Shown: positions 20,977-31,185 of the stretch, piece by piece
How the letters are laid out: each line of letters starts with the position of its first letter
Position numbering within the stretch: the first letter of the stretch is position 1
NCBI GenBank assembly: GCA_004369085.1
Contig: ML210387.1
Span: forward strand, 1 to 39,996
DNA: 39,996 bases
Source of the DNA: Coprinopsis marcescibilis
Taxonomy: Eukaryota; Basidiomycota; Agaricomycetes; Agaricales; Psathyrellaceae
Direction of reading: 5' to 3'
Notes under the pieces: generated by a model
Databases searched by the model: none
Told to the model about the DNA's origin: nothing
What the model saw: the letters and a program-made list of their open reading frames with translations, nothing else
Made by a program: the position numbers and the translations under genes

Positions 20977-23790
20977 ATGTCATCGGAATACTCGAATCCA
21001 TATCGTTTGGAACTGCTGAAGGCCACGAATTGGCTTCCGTGGAAGCAACACTTTTTAGCAATTTTGCGTGACCTTGGACTGGAGAAGTGTGTTTTAGAGG
21101 ATGCTCCGGGATCAGAAAAGGTGGCAAAGGGACAGGATCTGTTGTCGGAGGAAAAAGCAGAGAGGGAGAAGTGGTTGGCAAACGATGCAAAGGCTCGCAC
21201 TCGTCTCGAGCTGTCTGTTGGAGATAGCGAAATGATTCATCTCAGCGGAGCATCAACAGCAAGACAGATGTGGAAACAACTCACTCAAGTCAAAGAATCG
21301 AAAGGTCGCCTCGGAATACTGGCAACACACCGCCGTCTCTATCGGGCAATGGCAGAAGAAGGTTTCGACATGGTAGAACATGTATCTACCCTCCGACAAC
21401 TTCAAGGTGAATTACACAACATGGGAAATCTCGTTAGCGATGAAGATTTCTTCATGATTCTTATCACCTCACTTCCCGAGTCATGGGATTCATACACATC
21501 AGCTTACCTTGGCGCCACTGGGAACTCTCCCACCATCTCTTCATACGAGTTGGTTGCAATTCTATTGGAAGAAGATAGGCGCCGGAAGGGGCGGAGCGAA
21601 GAAAGTGCTGGGACAACTCTACAGGCTGGGAAGAAGCCAGGTGGGAAGAGGGATGGAAATTCGAAGGAATGTTTCAATTGTCACAAGAAGGGACATATTC
21701 GGGCAGAGTGTTGGGCTAAAGGAGGTGGAAGGGAAGGTCAAGGACCAAAGGGACAAAGAAACCCGAACCGAACGCATCAAGCAAATGACACGAGCACATC
21801 ATTAAACGACGTCACATATATGGCAAACCCAAGCGCTAACAACCCAGATACTTCACGTTATGACTGGCTACTTGACTCCGGCACCACTTCGCATATCTGC
21901 ACAGCAAGGGATGCATTTGTCAACTACTACCCCCTCAACGCAAATATACAAGGCATAGGACCAAACCCAGCAAGGACAGAAGGGCGTGGGACTGTCATCG
22001 TTAACTTCGCAGCCAACGGAACAACTCTCAGAAGACACACACTGCGTGATGTGTTACATGTCCCTGATGCACCAAACTGCCTGCTTTCCGTCAGTCGCTT
22101 CGATGATGCAGGAGGGAAGATTGAATTTGAGAGTGGGAAGTGCATTTTGAAGGATAAAAACGGACGGATAGTTGGTGCGGGACACAAACATGGGCGCTTA
22201 TATCGCCTAAAGGCAAGGGCTCAGTTGTTGGGACAGGAACGGACAAATTACGCCGCATCAATCAAGCTGACATGGGACCAGTGGCATCGGCGATATGGTC
22301 ACCTCTCGTTTTCTTCGCTCCAGACGCTTCAGAGGAAGGGGCTAGTTGAAGGTTTTCATGTTGATGAATCTTCAATTCCATCGCAAACTTGCGAATCATG
22401 CATCAAGTCAAAACATGCACACCGAAAATTCCCAAAGGAAGCGGAACATCGGGCAGAGTCAGCAGGGGAAAGGGTCATGTCGGATGTATGGGGACCAGCT
22501 CGGAAAACCTCTGTGGGAAAATGGAGGTATTACATCTTGTTTACAGATGATGCAAGCCGATATGTCACCGTATTATTTCTTCGAGACAAGTCAGACGCCT
22601 TTGAATGCATTAGGGGGCACATCATAACTCTCAAGAACCGTTTTGGCAAAGTACCTCAATTTATGCGCTTCGACAATGGCAAGGAACTCATCAACGAGAA
22701 GCTGAAGAAATTTGCTGAAGAGAATGGTATTGTCATTGAGCCAACAGCACCATATTCACCTTCGCAAAATGGGGTTGCAGAACGCTTCAATTGGACGCTT
22801 TTGGAGTTGGCAAGGGCAATGTTATTCGCAAAGGACTTGCCTGGGTTCTTATGGGATGAAGCAGTCGCACATGCAGCATATCTACGCAACCGAGCACCTA
22901 CCCGAGCCTTGGAAGGCAAAACCCCCTATGAAGCATGGCATGGGACAAAGCCCAGTGTATCCCATTTGAGAGAATTCGGTTCAGAAGTATGGGTTCTCGA
23001 TGAACGAGAGGGAAGGTCAAAGTTGGATCCGAAATCAAGGAAAATGGTATTTGTGGGGTTTATGGATGGTTCTAAATCGATCAGGTACTACGACCCGAGC
23101 ACCAGGACCATTAAAGTCACGCGCAACTTTGTTTGGAACGAAAATGACGATTTAAAGGAGTTGGAAGTCACTTATGTTCCGGGTGTGTGGTCTGAGGGGG
23201 AGATTTTGAAGGACACAGACTTGCAACCCGAACCTCAGCAACCTCAAGCAAAGGAAGACTTGCCTCCAGCTTCTACACCCGCTCCAAATGAGTCACACAC
23301 CAATAACGAACAAACCAGCACCAAAGAACACGGAGATCGCAGGAAACTTCGAGAAAGGAAGAATCCCATTGACTACAAGCTTGCAGCAAACCCCCAAGCT
23401 CGTAAACCCGCAACCCTTTGCTATACACCATCCCCAGCTTCAACTCCACCACCCCAAATCGACAGACCAACAGAATCTTCTAAGACTAGACAGAAGACAA
23501 CGGAGAAAGCAAATCTCGCATTCGAACAATTCATTCAGGACATAGTGAATGAGGCCGCATTGGTAACTAGCAAAGGAGAAGATGCAGACGTACCAGCAAC
23601 AGTCCAGGAGGCATTGGAAGGGCCGGAAAAGGACCAGTGGAAGGCTGCTATGGACGAAGAAGTTAGTACCTTGAAGAAGATGACAACTTGGGTCAAGGGA
23701 AAGCTACCTAAGGGCAGGAAAATCGTTGGATGTCGCTGGGTCTTTGCAAAGAAACGAAACGAGCATGGCAAAGTCACAAATACAAGGCAA
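20977..23790 (+). CDS. Copia gag-protease-integrase part of the polyprotein
   Basis: This frame encodes the first two thirds of the copia polyprotein, which packages element RNA, cleaves itself and inserts the cDNA. The zinc knuckle CFNCHKKGHIRAEC (C-x2-C-x4-H-x4-C) lies at residues 232-245. The aspartic protease site WLLDSGTTSHIC has its Asp at 300. The pre-integrase block WHRRYGHLSFSSL follows. The integrase DD35E triad is Asp503 (SDVWGP), Asp566 (RFDNGKEL) and Glu602 (QNGVAER), with exactly 35 residues between the last two. The RT begins at QWKAAMDEEVSTL. In the RT start the frame is lost near 23783, where one A appears to be missing from ACAAATACAAGG; the open frame continues to 23886 with unrelated residues. 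The host range of the element is unknown. Confidence 0.9.
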
Positions 23791-25160
23791 GGCTTGTTGC
23801 TCAAGGATACTCACAGAAACCGGGCGAAGACTACGACAGAAACGGTACATTCGCACCAGTCATGCGATTCAAATCTCTACGCTTAATTCTGGCACTTGCA
23901 GCAGTCAACAACTGGAAGTTACGCCAATTCGACATAAAGGGCGCCTACCTACATGGGAAATTGGACGAAGAAATCTATATGCAGCAACCCCCAGGCTATG
24001 AGGATGATACAGACGACGTATGCATCCTTAAGCGCTCGCTTTACGGACTCAAACAGGCTGGCAATGTGTGGAACCACGGACTCAACTCCAAAATCGAAGA
24101 AATCGGTTTTCAGCAGCTCAAATCCGACTACTGCATCTATATTCGACGAATCAACAACAACTTCACAATTCTACTCGTATGGGTCGACGATATCATCTCT
24201 GTCTCAACGACCGACGCATTAAATGACCGCATCGAGCAAGAGCTCAAGGGATTCTTTGAAACGAAGTCATTGGGTCAGCCAGACATGATTCTTGGTATTA
24301 AGATTCGACAGGAAGACCACGCCATCTCGCTTTCTCAAGCCCACTACATCGACACAATGCTCAAGCGTTTTAACCTTGAAGACATTACCCCAGCTAGTAC
24401 GCCTATGGATCCTCACGTCAAGCTTGACGATTTCACAAAGCTCACTCAAGATTCGACTCAGGGGGAGTCAGATGAGCGTCTACAAGTTGGTTACCTCACC
24501 CTCATTGGTTCTCTCATGTATCTTGCACTTGCCACACGACCAGACATCGCATTCGCCGTCGTCAAGCTGGCGCAATACTCAGCCAAGCCTCAACGGGCTT
24601 ACTGGACCGCTGTCAAGCGAAGCTTTCGCTACCTCAAGTACACTAAGCACCACATCCTCACCTATGGAGGAGATCTCGACGAGCTGAACCCCAACTCATA
24701 CTTCTACTGCGATGCAGATTGGGCCAACAACTACGACCGCAAATCCACCAGCGGATACGTTGTTACAGTTGCCGGAGGTGCAGTAGCATGGAACGCAAAG
24801 AAACAGGCTACTGTTGCTTTATCCACAGCCGAAGCCGAATACCTCGCTGCAACTCACTCTGCCAAACACATCTTATGGCATCGCTTGCTGCTTCAAGAAC
24901 TCGGATTCGACTGCCCCGAGACTTCAACTATCTTCTCAGACAATCAAGCCGCAATTGTAATTGCTCACCACCCGGAGTTTCACTCCAGAACCAAACACAT
25001 TGACATCGCTGTTCATTTCATTCGTGACCATGTTGAAAATGGACATTTAGATTTAGTATATGTTCGCACTCAGGATAATCTTGCTGACTTATTCACTAAA
25101 GGATTACCTGGAGATCTTCATTCTTTACTTACATATAGGATAGGTGTATTGTCCGAATAA
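23784..25160 (+). CDS. Copia reverse transcriptase and RNase H, shifted frame
   Basis: The second frame continues the pol gene after the frameshift, starting YKARLVAQGYSQKPGEDY. RT blocks FDIKGAYLHGKLDEEIYMQQ, SLYGLKQAG and the active-site LLVWVDDI are present, then RNase H blocks YCDADWANNYDRKSTSGY, STAEAEYLA and SDNQAAI. The C-terminal ADLFTKGLP is typical of Ty1/copia. It stops at 25160, just before the polypurine tract. The catalytic residues look intact, so the one-base frameshift and the lost 3' LTR are the visible lesions. Together with the upstream frame it would be one polyprotein of roughly 1,390 residues, a usual size for the family. Confidence 0.9.
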   Translation, partial: KARLVAQGYSQKPGEDYDRNGTFAPVMRFKSLRLILALAAVNNWKLRQFDIKGAYLHGKLDEEIYMQQPPGYEDDTDDVCILKRSLYGLKQAGNVWNHGLNSKIEEIGFQQLKSDYCIYIRRINNNFTILLVWVDDIISVSTTDALNDRIEQELKGFFETKSLGQPDMILGIKIRQEDHAISLSQAHYIDTMLKRFNLEDITPASTPMDPHVKLDDFTKLTQDSTQGESDERLQVGYLTLIGSLMYLALATRPDIAFAVVKLAQYSAKPQRAYWTAVKRSFRYLKYTKHHILTYGGDLDELNPNSYFYCDADWANNYDRKSTSGYVVTVAGGAVAWNAKKQATVALSTAEAEYLAATHSAKHILWHRLLLQELGFDCPETSTIFSDNQAAIVIAHHPEFHSRTKHIDIAVHFIRDHVENGHLDLVYVRTQDNLADLFTKGLPGDLHSLLTYRIGVLSE

Positions 25161-25167
25161 GGGGGAG

Positions 25168-25203
25168 TGTTGTAGATGTACTTGGACGCTGGGATGTGCT
25201 CAA
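25168..25203 (+). repeat. Truncated 3' LTR of the copia element
   Basis: About 36 bases match the start of the 5' LTR with a few changes, then the sequence diverges completely into STAND-gene coding sequence. No target duplication can be read. Confidence 0.85.
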
Positions 25204-25208
25204 GAAAG

Positions 25209-25599
25209 CAAATTGGAGAGACAAGTATGTGGGTTCTTGATGAACCCGTATTTGTCGAGTGGGCGGCCAGCGGTGGAGGCATGTTGTGGGGAACTGGAAT
25301 TCGTAAGAGACATTTCAAGTCTTGTAGCTCGATACTCATGGTGTTTGGTTTATAGCGGGCCCTGGAAATACCATACTTGCATGAGGACCTCCCGTAGAGT
25401 ACTCAGCTCGACTGCTCATTAGATCTGCAGCGCCGTTACCATTCTTCACATTCGCAAACGAGTTAAGGACAATGAAAGGATATTGGTGGCTTTCGCATAC
25501 TGTCGGTACACGGATTCGCTCTCCATCAGGGCAATTTTGCGTGCCATCACTCGTCAGATCCTCGAGGGCTACCCATCGACAATCGTGTTTGTTGGATAG
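25209..25599 (+). pseudogene. STAND/NACHT-ankyrin gene, piece 1 (NTPase start)
   Basis: Spliced reading gives TSMWVLDEPVFVEWAASGGG and MLWGTGI, then after an intron (25303-25355) PGPGNTILA, and from 25423 RILVAFAYCRYTDSLSIRAI and RQILEGYPSTIVFV. This is the N-terminal half of the NTPase of fungal STAND proteins. The Walker A motif reads GIPGPGNT where the family has GxPGxGK(T/S), so the phosphate-binding Lys is Asn (codon AAT at 25367-25369). The junction at 25382-25422 has ATGAGG where a GTGAGG donor would be expected. The frame ends at a TAG (25597-25599) where the first YR element begins. The N-terminal domain upstream is missing; the copia element abuts it. STAND proteins act in nonself recognition in fungi, but this copy is broken. 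Confidence 0.8.
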
Positions 25600-25825
25600 C
25601 CTAGAGCGAAGCGAGGCATGAGAGCAGCGGTAGGGCTGTGTCTTTGATTCGCGGAGGCAGTCAGGAGCACTGCCACATTGGCCTCTCTCTCCCGGACTGC
25701 CACCATCCCTCTCACTGGGCGTCGGAGCCTCTCCCTTCATCGTCGTCTTTTGTCTTAATAGTACACAGACATCTCACCGTCTTGCTATCACAAACATACT
25801 GCCCAAAAGCCACCAACCCAACAGA

Positions 25826-26720
25826 ATGCCATGTCATTGGTTAGAGAGAGATCCGGCCACGGAAGCCAGGCCAGACTACAGCAGCCCCGAAATGAGGGTG
25901 ATTCTGGAGGAGAGGCTAAAAGAGGGAGAAACATTAGAGGAGCTCATAGAGAGATTCATGACTGCGTGGGACTCAGTGCACAGAGAGAGAATGGAGCAGT
26001 GGGCAGAACAGAATGAGGAGGCAGAGCTCCAGCAGCAGGAGGAGAGGAGGAGGGCAGAGGAAGAGAGGCGGAGAGAGGTAGAGGAGAGGCAGAGGCATGA
26101 AGAAGGCAAGACAAAGATGAGGGTGTGAGGGCACAGGCCAAGAAGCAGAAGGAGAGGCCCATGATAACCAACAAAGTAGTGGGCTCGAACTTCACACCAT
26201 GCCCATTGTCCTACGCCCTGAGCAAGCTACGGGCACAGGAATATGTGGAACTGTATTACTTCTCCCCTGAAGGGTGCAGGGATGCCTACAACAGTGACAA
26301 AACAATGGTGGATGCCCTTGCAGCAACCTGCCACAAGGATCAAATCATCCTCAAGCCGATGGCAGCACACAAGCCATCAAGCAAGGTTGTCAAGGACATA
26401 GACCTCTCATGGGGACGGATTTCCATGGCCAAGACAGTCATGTTGAAGCACATGGAGAAGGAAGGATGGTCAGAGGAGCAAGTGGTTGCACTGTCCACCT
26501 TTTTCTACAAGCTCGATGGGCACAAAGTCTGCACAAGACCAGGTGGCAAACAAGCTCTGGTATGCTACGCAGCAGACATCAGGCTGAGGTGGCATGACAA
26601 CATGAAGGCACCAGGCGATGAAGGCATTTTCAACATTGGCATCATAAACAATGACCTGCTAGAAAGGATTTACAACAAGCAATTGCAAGAAAGGCACAAC
26701 ACCAGGTCAGTTTTTCTCCC
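25826..26720 (+). pseudogene. Element A gag-like protein, frame-shifted
   Basis: The N-terminal part (25826-26128) starts MPCHWLERDPATEARPD and becomes a charged coiled-coil rich in Glu and Arg. It stops at 26126-26128. A second frame (from about 26129) continues KLRAQEYVELYYFSPEGC through LKHMEKEGWSEEQVVAL and ALVCYAADIRLRWHDNM to IGIINNDLLERIYNKQL. Element B has the same two parts in one frame with stops, so they belong to one protein. The product is probably the structural gag protein of the YR element; this is inferred from its position and the following zinc knuckle. Confidence 0.7.
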
Positions 26721-27170
26721 ACAGAATCATACCAAAGCTCTATGTACTAATGTCCTGTTGCCTTTCTCACCAACCACCACCTCGTTTGAAACTGCCACAC
26801 GCCTCTCTTGCTTTGCAACTGCCACACGCTACACGCTACACATGCTGCGCCAGTACATCCCTGCAACTGCCTTGCCGCAGCTGCTCCTCTAATACTGCCA
26901 TTGCATGTACTTAAACTGGGCACACATCAATCATGTCTTCACCCCACCCACTGGCGGAACACAGCATCAAGGAGCTAGAGAAGCTCAAGCTCTCCCTTAC
27001 GGACCGCCCCAGAGGGGGACCAGGCAAGAGAGGGAGGTCAGACTCCTCCTCATCTGAGAGAAGCCAGGAAATTGCAGCACAACCACTTGAGATCCCCAGC
27101 AAGAGGCGCAGACTACTGAAAGAAGGCGGCCCAGCCATGGTGTGCCAGGCAGTCTTTTCAGCAAGGTGCA

Positions 27171-27437
27171 GTGGGCTCCCAATTGTCCCTCCCCGCAGGT
27201 ACCGTCTGCTTGGGACAACACCCGCACAACACCTGGAGCTGCAACTTCAAGACCCTCTGGGATGGTTCGCAGGCGAGATGCCGCAGAAACAAGAGGGGAC
27301 GCCTGGTCATGTCTGCAGGGAACGTCCTGTGCTCAGACTGGCAAGGCAAGAACAGCTGCAGCAGCACAACCCATGACTCCAAGCATGAGTGCTCAGGGTG
27401 CAGCAAGACAGGGCACAGGGCCCAGAAGTGTTCTTGA
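27171..27437 (+). pseudogene. Element A gag C-terminus with CCHC zinc knuckle
   Basis: This frame ends in HECSGCSKTGHRAQKCS, a C-x2-C-x4-H-x4-C knuckle typical of retroelement gag proteins that bind element RNA. The stop follows directly after the knuckle. The link to the upstream gag part (about 26720-27170) is not continuous in any single frame, so an intron or decay lies between. Confidence 0.65.
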
Positions 27438-27544
27438 GCACAGAGGGCTTGAACCAGTCACACCCTATATCGCCAATGCCTAGGAACACAAGCTGGAGGA
27501 GGCAGGCATGCTGGTTGAGTTTGGAGATGTGGTGGCAGGCCTGG

Positions 27545-29676
27545 ATACCAGAAATATTGTCAACCTTCACTCTGGACAACAAGCCCGCCATCAAGGAGCT
27601 TAAAGAACCATTCAATAAGATCATACAAGCGGAGCTCAATGCAGGGCGCTACATCAGCACTCTCACCAGGACTCAAGTGGAAGAACTGGTTGGACCCTTC
27701 CAGTCATCACCACTCAATATTATTCCAAAGCCTGGAAAGCCAGGAAAGTTTCGTCTCATACAAAACCTCTCCTACCCACATGACTCGGAAGCACACAGCA
27801 ATGACGCAAGATCTATTAACAGCCACATTGACTCAGACGACTACCCCTGCACTTGGGGAACCTTCAAAATGGTATGGCTCATCATTGCTAGACTCCCACC
27901 AGGATCGCAAGCAGCCATCAGTGTTGAACTTAGAATGATCTACTACACTTATGTCAGATATATGACTAAGTAAATATGCTGATGTCATATACATGACTAA
28001 AGTATTATAAACCATGACACATCCACTTGCATCATTATTACTCATACAGACTCATACATGAGTCTAGACTATGCTGGAACATTCTAGCAATGTCTATATA
28101 TATATTTACTTATCACATGTAGCGTGTAACTTGATTACTAATACGCTTGTAGAATAGGTATATAAGGGCTGTAGTTTAGCCCTATATGAAATATATCTCT
28201 TGCCTCTTAACTACCACCTGTTAAGCTATCTAGCAACTCTTAAACTACATTCTACTACCAGGTAAATATGTCCTCCCAAGTCATATACATTGGCCTCCTG
28301 TCTGCCTGCGCATTAGCTGTGCTCCATGGCGTTCAACAATCAGAGACATCAAGGAGGCTTATTGCACAGTCCCTCTCCACCTGTCTCAGTGGCCAGGGCT
28401 GGTCATACGAGTGGGCCCAGACACCTTTATCATCGATCTATGCAACTGCTTTGGGCTGGCGTCAGGTGCAGGGATTTACAGCAGAGTGGGCAATGCAGGA
28501 GCTCAGCTCGTCCGCACCGCTGGCCTTGGGCCAGTCTCAAAATGGGTTGATGATCACATTTTCTTCTGAATTCTCAGGTCCAAGCAGGAGGCCTACAACA
28601 GAAAGCAAATTCAATGGGCAGCAGAGATTCGGGAGAATGGCAGGCAGCGACAAGATGGAGGGCACTTTTGGTTCAAAGGAAAAACAAAGCCAGACAGTGC
28701 TCCAGAAGAGTTCAACGAAGATTGTGCAACCCTTCTTCAAGACTGCTCTCAGAGCAGCCCCAGATCACACTGGGACCAGGATTTCACATACAGCATGCAT
28801 GACATTGATACCCTATACGCAAAGCTGGGCATCCCAGTGGAGAAGAGCAAGGATATTCCCTTTGCAATGGAGGTCCCGTATATCAGCTTCCTCTGGAACC
28901 TTGAGAAGAAGATGGTCAGCATTGCCACTGCAAAGCATGAGAAATACTTGTCAGCAATTGCCACCTGGCTGGAAACGCCCACTCACAACCTTCTTGACAC
29001 CCAAAAGCTGCACGGAAAGCTCTTGCACGCCTGCTCTGTCATCACAGCAGGCAGAGTATATCTCACCAACCTCGAAACCTTCATTGGAGTGTTTCATGAC
29101 AAACCCCACAGCCACCTACACCCTCCACGCCATACAAGAAAGGATCTTGAGTGGTGGACAGCCCAACTCAAATGGGACAACCTATACCAACACATCAGGG
29201 AGCCTTCCAAGTTCATTGACATTGCAGCAAATTCAGATGCAAGCTCAGAGATTGGCATTGGGGTTGTCATTGGACACCAGTGGAGAGCATGGCAGCTACG
29301 AGCAGGATGGAAAGGGCATGGAAGAGATATTGGTTGGGCTGAAGCAGTTGGCTTCCTCTTCCTGGTCTTGATTCTCTGCAATCAGGAAGAGGTCACAGGC
29401 AGGCATTACAAGGTCTATGGGGACAACAAAGGAGTGGTTGAAGGGTGGCAGAGAGGGAGGAGCCAAAATTGGCAAACCAACCTCATATTCCAGAGAATAC
29501 ACGACCTTACAGCAAGCACCAATGTCACCATCCACACAAGATACATTGAGAGCACAAGAAACCCAGCTGATGGACCATCGCGGGGAATCATGGGACACCT
29601 GCAGCATCTACTCCCCAAAATCTGCATCCCAGAGCAGCTACTTGAGTTTGTCGAGGATCATGAACTGTTGCATTGA
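27545..29676 (+). pseudogene. Element A reverse transcriptase-RNase H, split by solo LTR
   Basis: The RT copies element RNA into cDNA and the RNase H removes the RNA. The visible order is SSPLNIIPKPGKPGKFRLIQ, NLSYPHD, then the 417-bp solo LTR (27922-28338). It resumes with DIKEAYCTVPLHLSQWPG, FGLASGAGIY and the active-site block SKWVDDHIFF. The frame is continuous across the LTR once the LTR and one target copy are ignored. A TGA at 28567-28569 follows the active site where element B has TGC. RNase H blocks then follow: NSDASSEIG (Asp), IGWAEAVG (Glu) and VYGDNKGVVEGW (Asp), then TRYIESTRNPADGPSRG. The reading frame ends at 29676. The catalytic residues are kept, but the stop and insertion make the copy unable to give full-length protein. 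Confidence 0.85.
27922..28338 (+). mobile_element. Solo LTR inside the RT of element A, with target duplication
   Basis: The insert starts TGTTGAAC and ends GTTCAACA, an 8-bp terminal inverted repeat with the TG..CA ends of LTRs. It is flanked by the 5-bp duplication ATCAG at 27917-27921 and 28339-28343. A TATATAAGGG box lies near 28159. It has no coding capacity. A solo LTR forms when a full LTR retrotransposon recombines between its two LTRs. Its body differs from the LTR of the copia element at 20644, so it is another family, with orientation set by the TATA box. Confidence 0.93.
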
Positions 29677-29713
29677 CAGAGAGGTGGCAGCAGACAAGGA
29701 GTGAGCAGGCAGT

Positions 29714-30946
29714 TTGCTAGCACCGATCTCCCTTGGGAAGAGGAAAGCGCAGGAGCTCAGGGGTGCAGAGAGTTGGGAAAAGGCAAGCGGAGCAGCAAGC
29801 AAGAGGTGCAAGGTTGAGGGGAGCATGTGGCACCCAAGCAGGGTACCAAGCAAGGACCGACTGAGGTTATGGATGCCTGTAGGAGCCCAAACCTTACTCG
29901 ATGACAGCAGCATTCCCACAAACCTCACTGATGAAGATCTGCAGAAGCTAATGCAAGATCTTGAGGGTGCATGGGTGGAATCCACATGAACAACGTATGG
30001 GACAGGCCTCTTGGCCTTCCATGTCTTCTGCAACAAGAAGGGCATTGCGGAGGAGCAGAGGGCACCTGTGAGTTTGGTTTTAATGTTGGCATTTGCATCG
30101 AGTTTAGTGGGGGCGTATGCAGGGTTGACAGCCCGGAATTATGTCCTGGCAGTGAGGGCATGGCAGATCCTGCATGGCATCAAATGGCAGGTTAATGACT
30201 TCAAGCTCGAGGCCCTACTGAAGTCTGCGCAAAAGTCAGTTCCAGCGACTTCAAGGAAACTGAAACAAGAACCATTCACTGTCGACTACATCGCCAGGCT
30301 GCGTGAACAGCTCGACCCACAGTCACTGCTGCACATGGCAGTGTACGCATGTCTGACAACAATCTTCTACTCCATGGCGAGAGTAGGGGAGTTCATGGTG
30401 CGAAACCAGCAGGCCTTCAATCCTGTACAACATGTCAAGCTGTCAGATGTCCAACGAGAGCAAGACAGGCAAGGAAGGGAATGCACGGTATTCCACATCC
30501 CAGTTACCAAGGTCTCAACATTGGGGGAAGACGTGATGTGGGCAAAGGAAGAAGGGGTCACTGATCCGGAAGCTGCCCTCAGTGAACACATGTGCCTCAA
30601 CAATCCGCCAGCAGACGGTCCACTCTTTCCATACGTGGAGAAGAATGGGAACAAGACAAAGAACAAGCCGCTGATGTGCTCCAAGTTCCTGAAGGTCATC
30701 AAGCATGCAGCAAAAGCAGCAGGGATGGAACCACTCAAGGGGCACGGGATATGCATAGGCTCAACGCTGGAATACCTGCTGCAAGGCATCCCATTTGAGG
30801 TCATGAAAACCAAGGGTCGATGGGGCAGTGATGCTTTCCTAGTCTACCTATGGAAGCATGCGCAAATTCTGGCCCCATACATCCAAGCACACAACAAGCA
30901 GAACGAAGAGTTCATTTGGCTGGTCATGCCACCGATCTGTCGATAG
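29714..30946 (+). pseudogene. Element A tyrosine recombinase, inactive
   Basis: The frame encodes a tyrosine recombinase that would insert circular cDNA. The N-terminal core-binding part (SKDRLRLWMPVGAQTLLDD) is broken by a TGA at 29987-29989, after which the same frame continues TTYGTGLLAFHVFC. The catalytic domain has the first Arg in ARVGEF. The HxxR box reads HGIC (30743-30754), so the second Arg is Cys. The predicted nucleophile is Tyr in FLVYL (codon 30845-30847), 31 residues after the HxxR position, the usual spacing. GRWGSDAF precedes it. The stop codon and the Arg loss both make this copy dead. Element B is the reference for comparison. Confidence 0.85.
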
Positions 30947-31185
30947 AACACCAAGTGAGTTGCACACCTTGCTTCTACTTTGGGGGGAGCCGAGAGCTGC
31001 TCTTGATGCGTTGCAAGGCGCCTAGCACAATGGGATTTGCTGTGCCTCTTGGCTCTGAGTTTGGGCTTGCCCAGCTCAAGCATAAAGCCTTCGGCTTTCC
31101 TCCATAATGCAACTTGCAGCTAAAGCAAAGAGCTAACCTCTGCTTTAGCTTTACAGCTGAGACGACACAGCAAGAGTCAAAGACA
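30947..31185 (+). other. 3' noncoding tail of element A
   Basis: The tail matches that of element B over about 160 bases (GGGGGAGCCGAGAG, GCAAGGCGCCTA, AAAGCCTTCGG). It holds the hairpin AAAGCCTTCGGCTTT at 31084-31098. Near 31120-31150 a second inverted repeat, CTAAAGCAAAGAG/CTCTGCTTTAG, is seen that is not conserved in B. It may serve as the element's terminal repeat or 3' end signal. Confidence 0.7.

Larger units (their letters stand above)
20644..25203 (+). mobile_element. Ty1/copia LTR retrotransposon, decayed, 3' LTR truncated
   Basis: A TGTTGTAGATGTACT(C/T)GGACG sequence starts at 20644 and again at 25168, marking the 5' edges of the two LTRs. The second copy is preceded by the polypurine tract AAGGGGGAG (25159-25167). 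A primer-binding site GGTTATGGGCCC at 20863-20874 matches, at 11 of 12 positions, the complement of the initiator-Met tRNA anticodon region that copia elements often use. The coding order gag-protease-integrase-RT-RNase H is that of Ty1/copia. The right LTR keeps only about 36 bases before unrelated host sequence, so the element is a deleted copy. Its pol also has a frameshift. Confidence 0.93.
25600..31185 (+). mobile_element. YR retroelement A (RT-RNase H-tyrosine recombinase), DIRS-type
   Basis: The element carries gag, a CCHC knuckle, RT with RNase H, and a tyrosine recombinase in place of a DDE integrase, the hallmark of the DIRS order. It lies between pieces 1 and 2 of the STAND gene, which defines its approximate edges. 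No target duplication is seen, as expected for tyrosine-recombinase insertion. The 3' end (30946-31185) is a noncoding tail with stem-loops that is shared with element B. All coding parts contain stops or shifts. A solo LTR sits inside the RT. The exact left end is uncertain; about 225 bases of noncoding DNA precede gag. Confidence 0.85.

Noticed and set aside
25168..25420. Full 3' LTR of the copia element
   Set aside because: Sequence matches the 5' LTR only for about 36 bases; the rest translates as STAND protein.
28268..29371. 367-codon open frame in element A
   Set aside because: It is in a different frame from the RT/RNase H motifs, which are read in the frame of 28795-29676; it starts inside the solo LTR.
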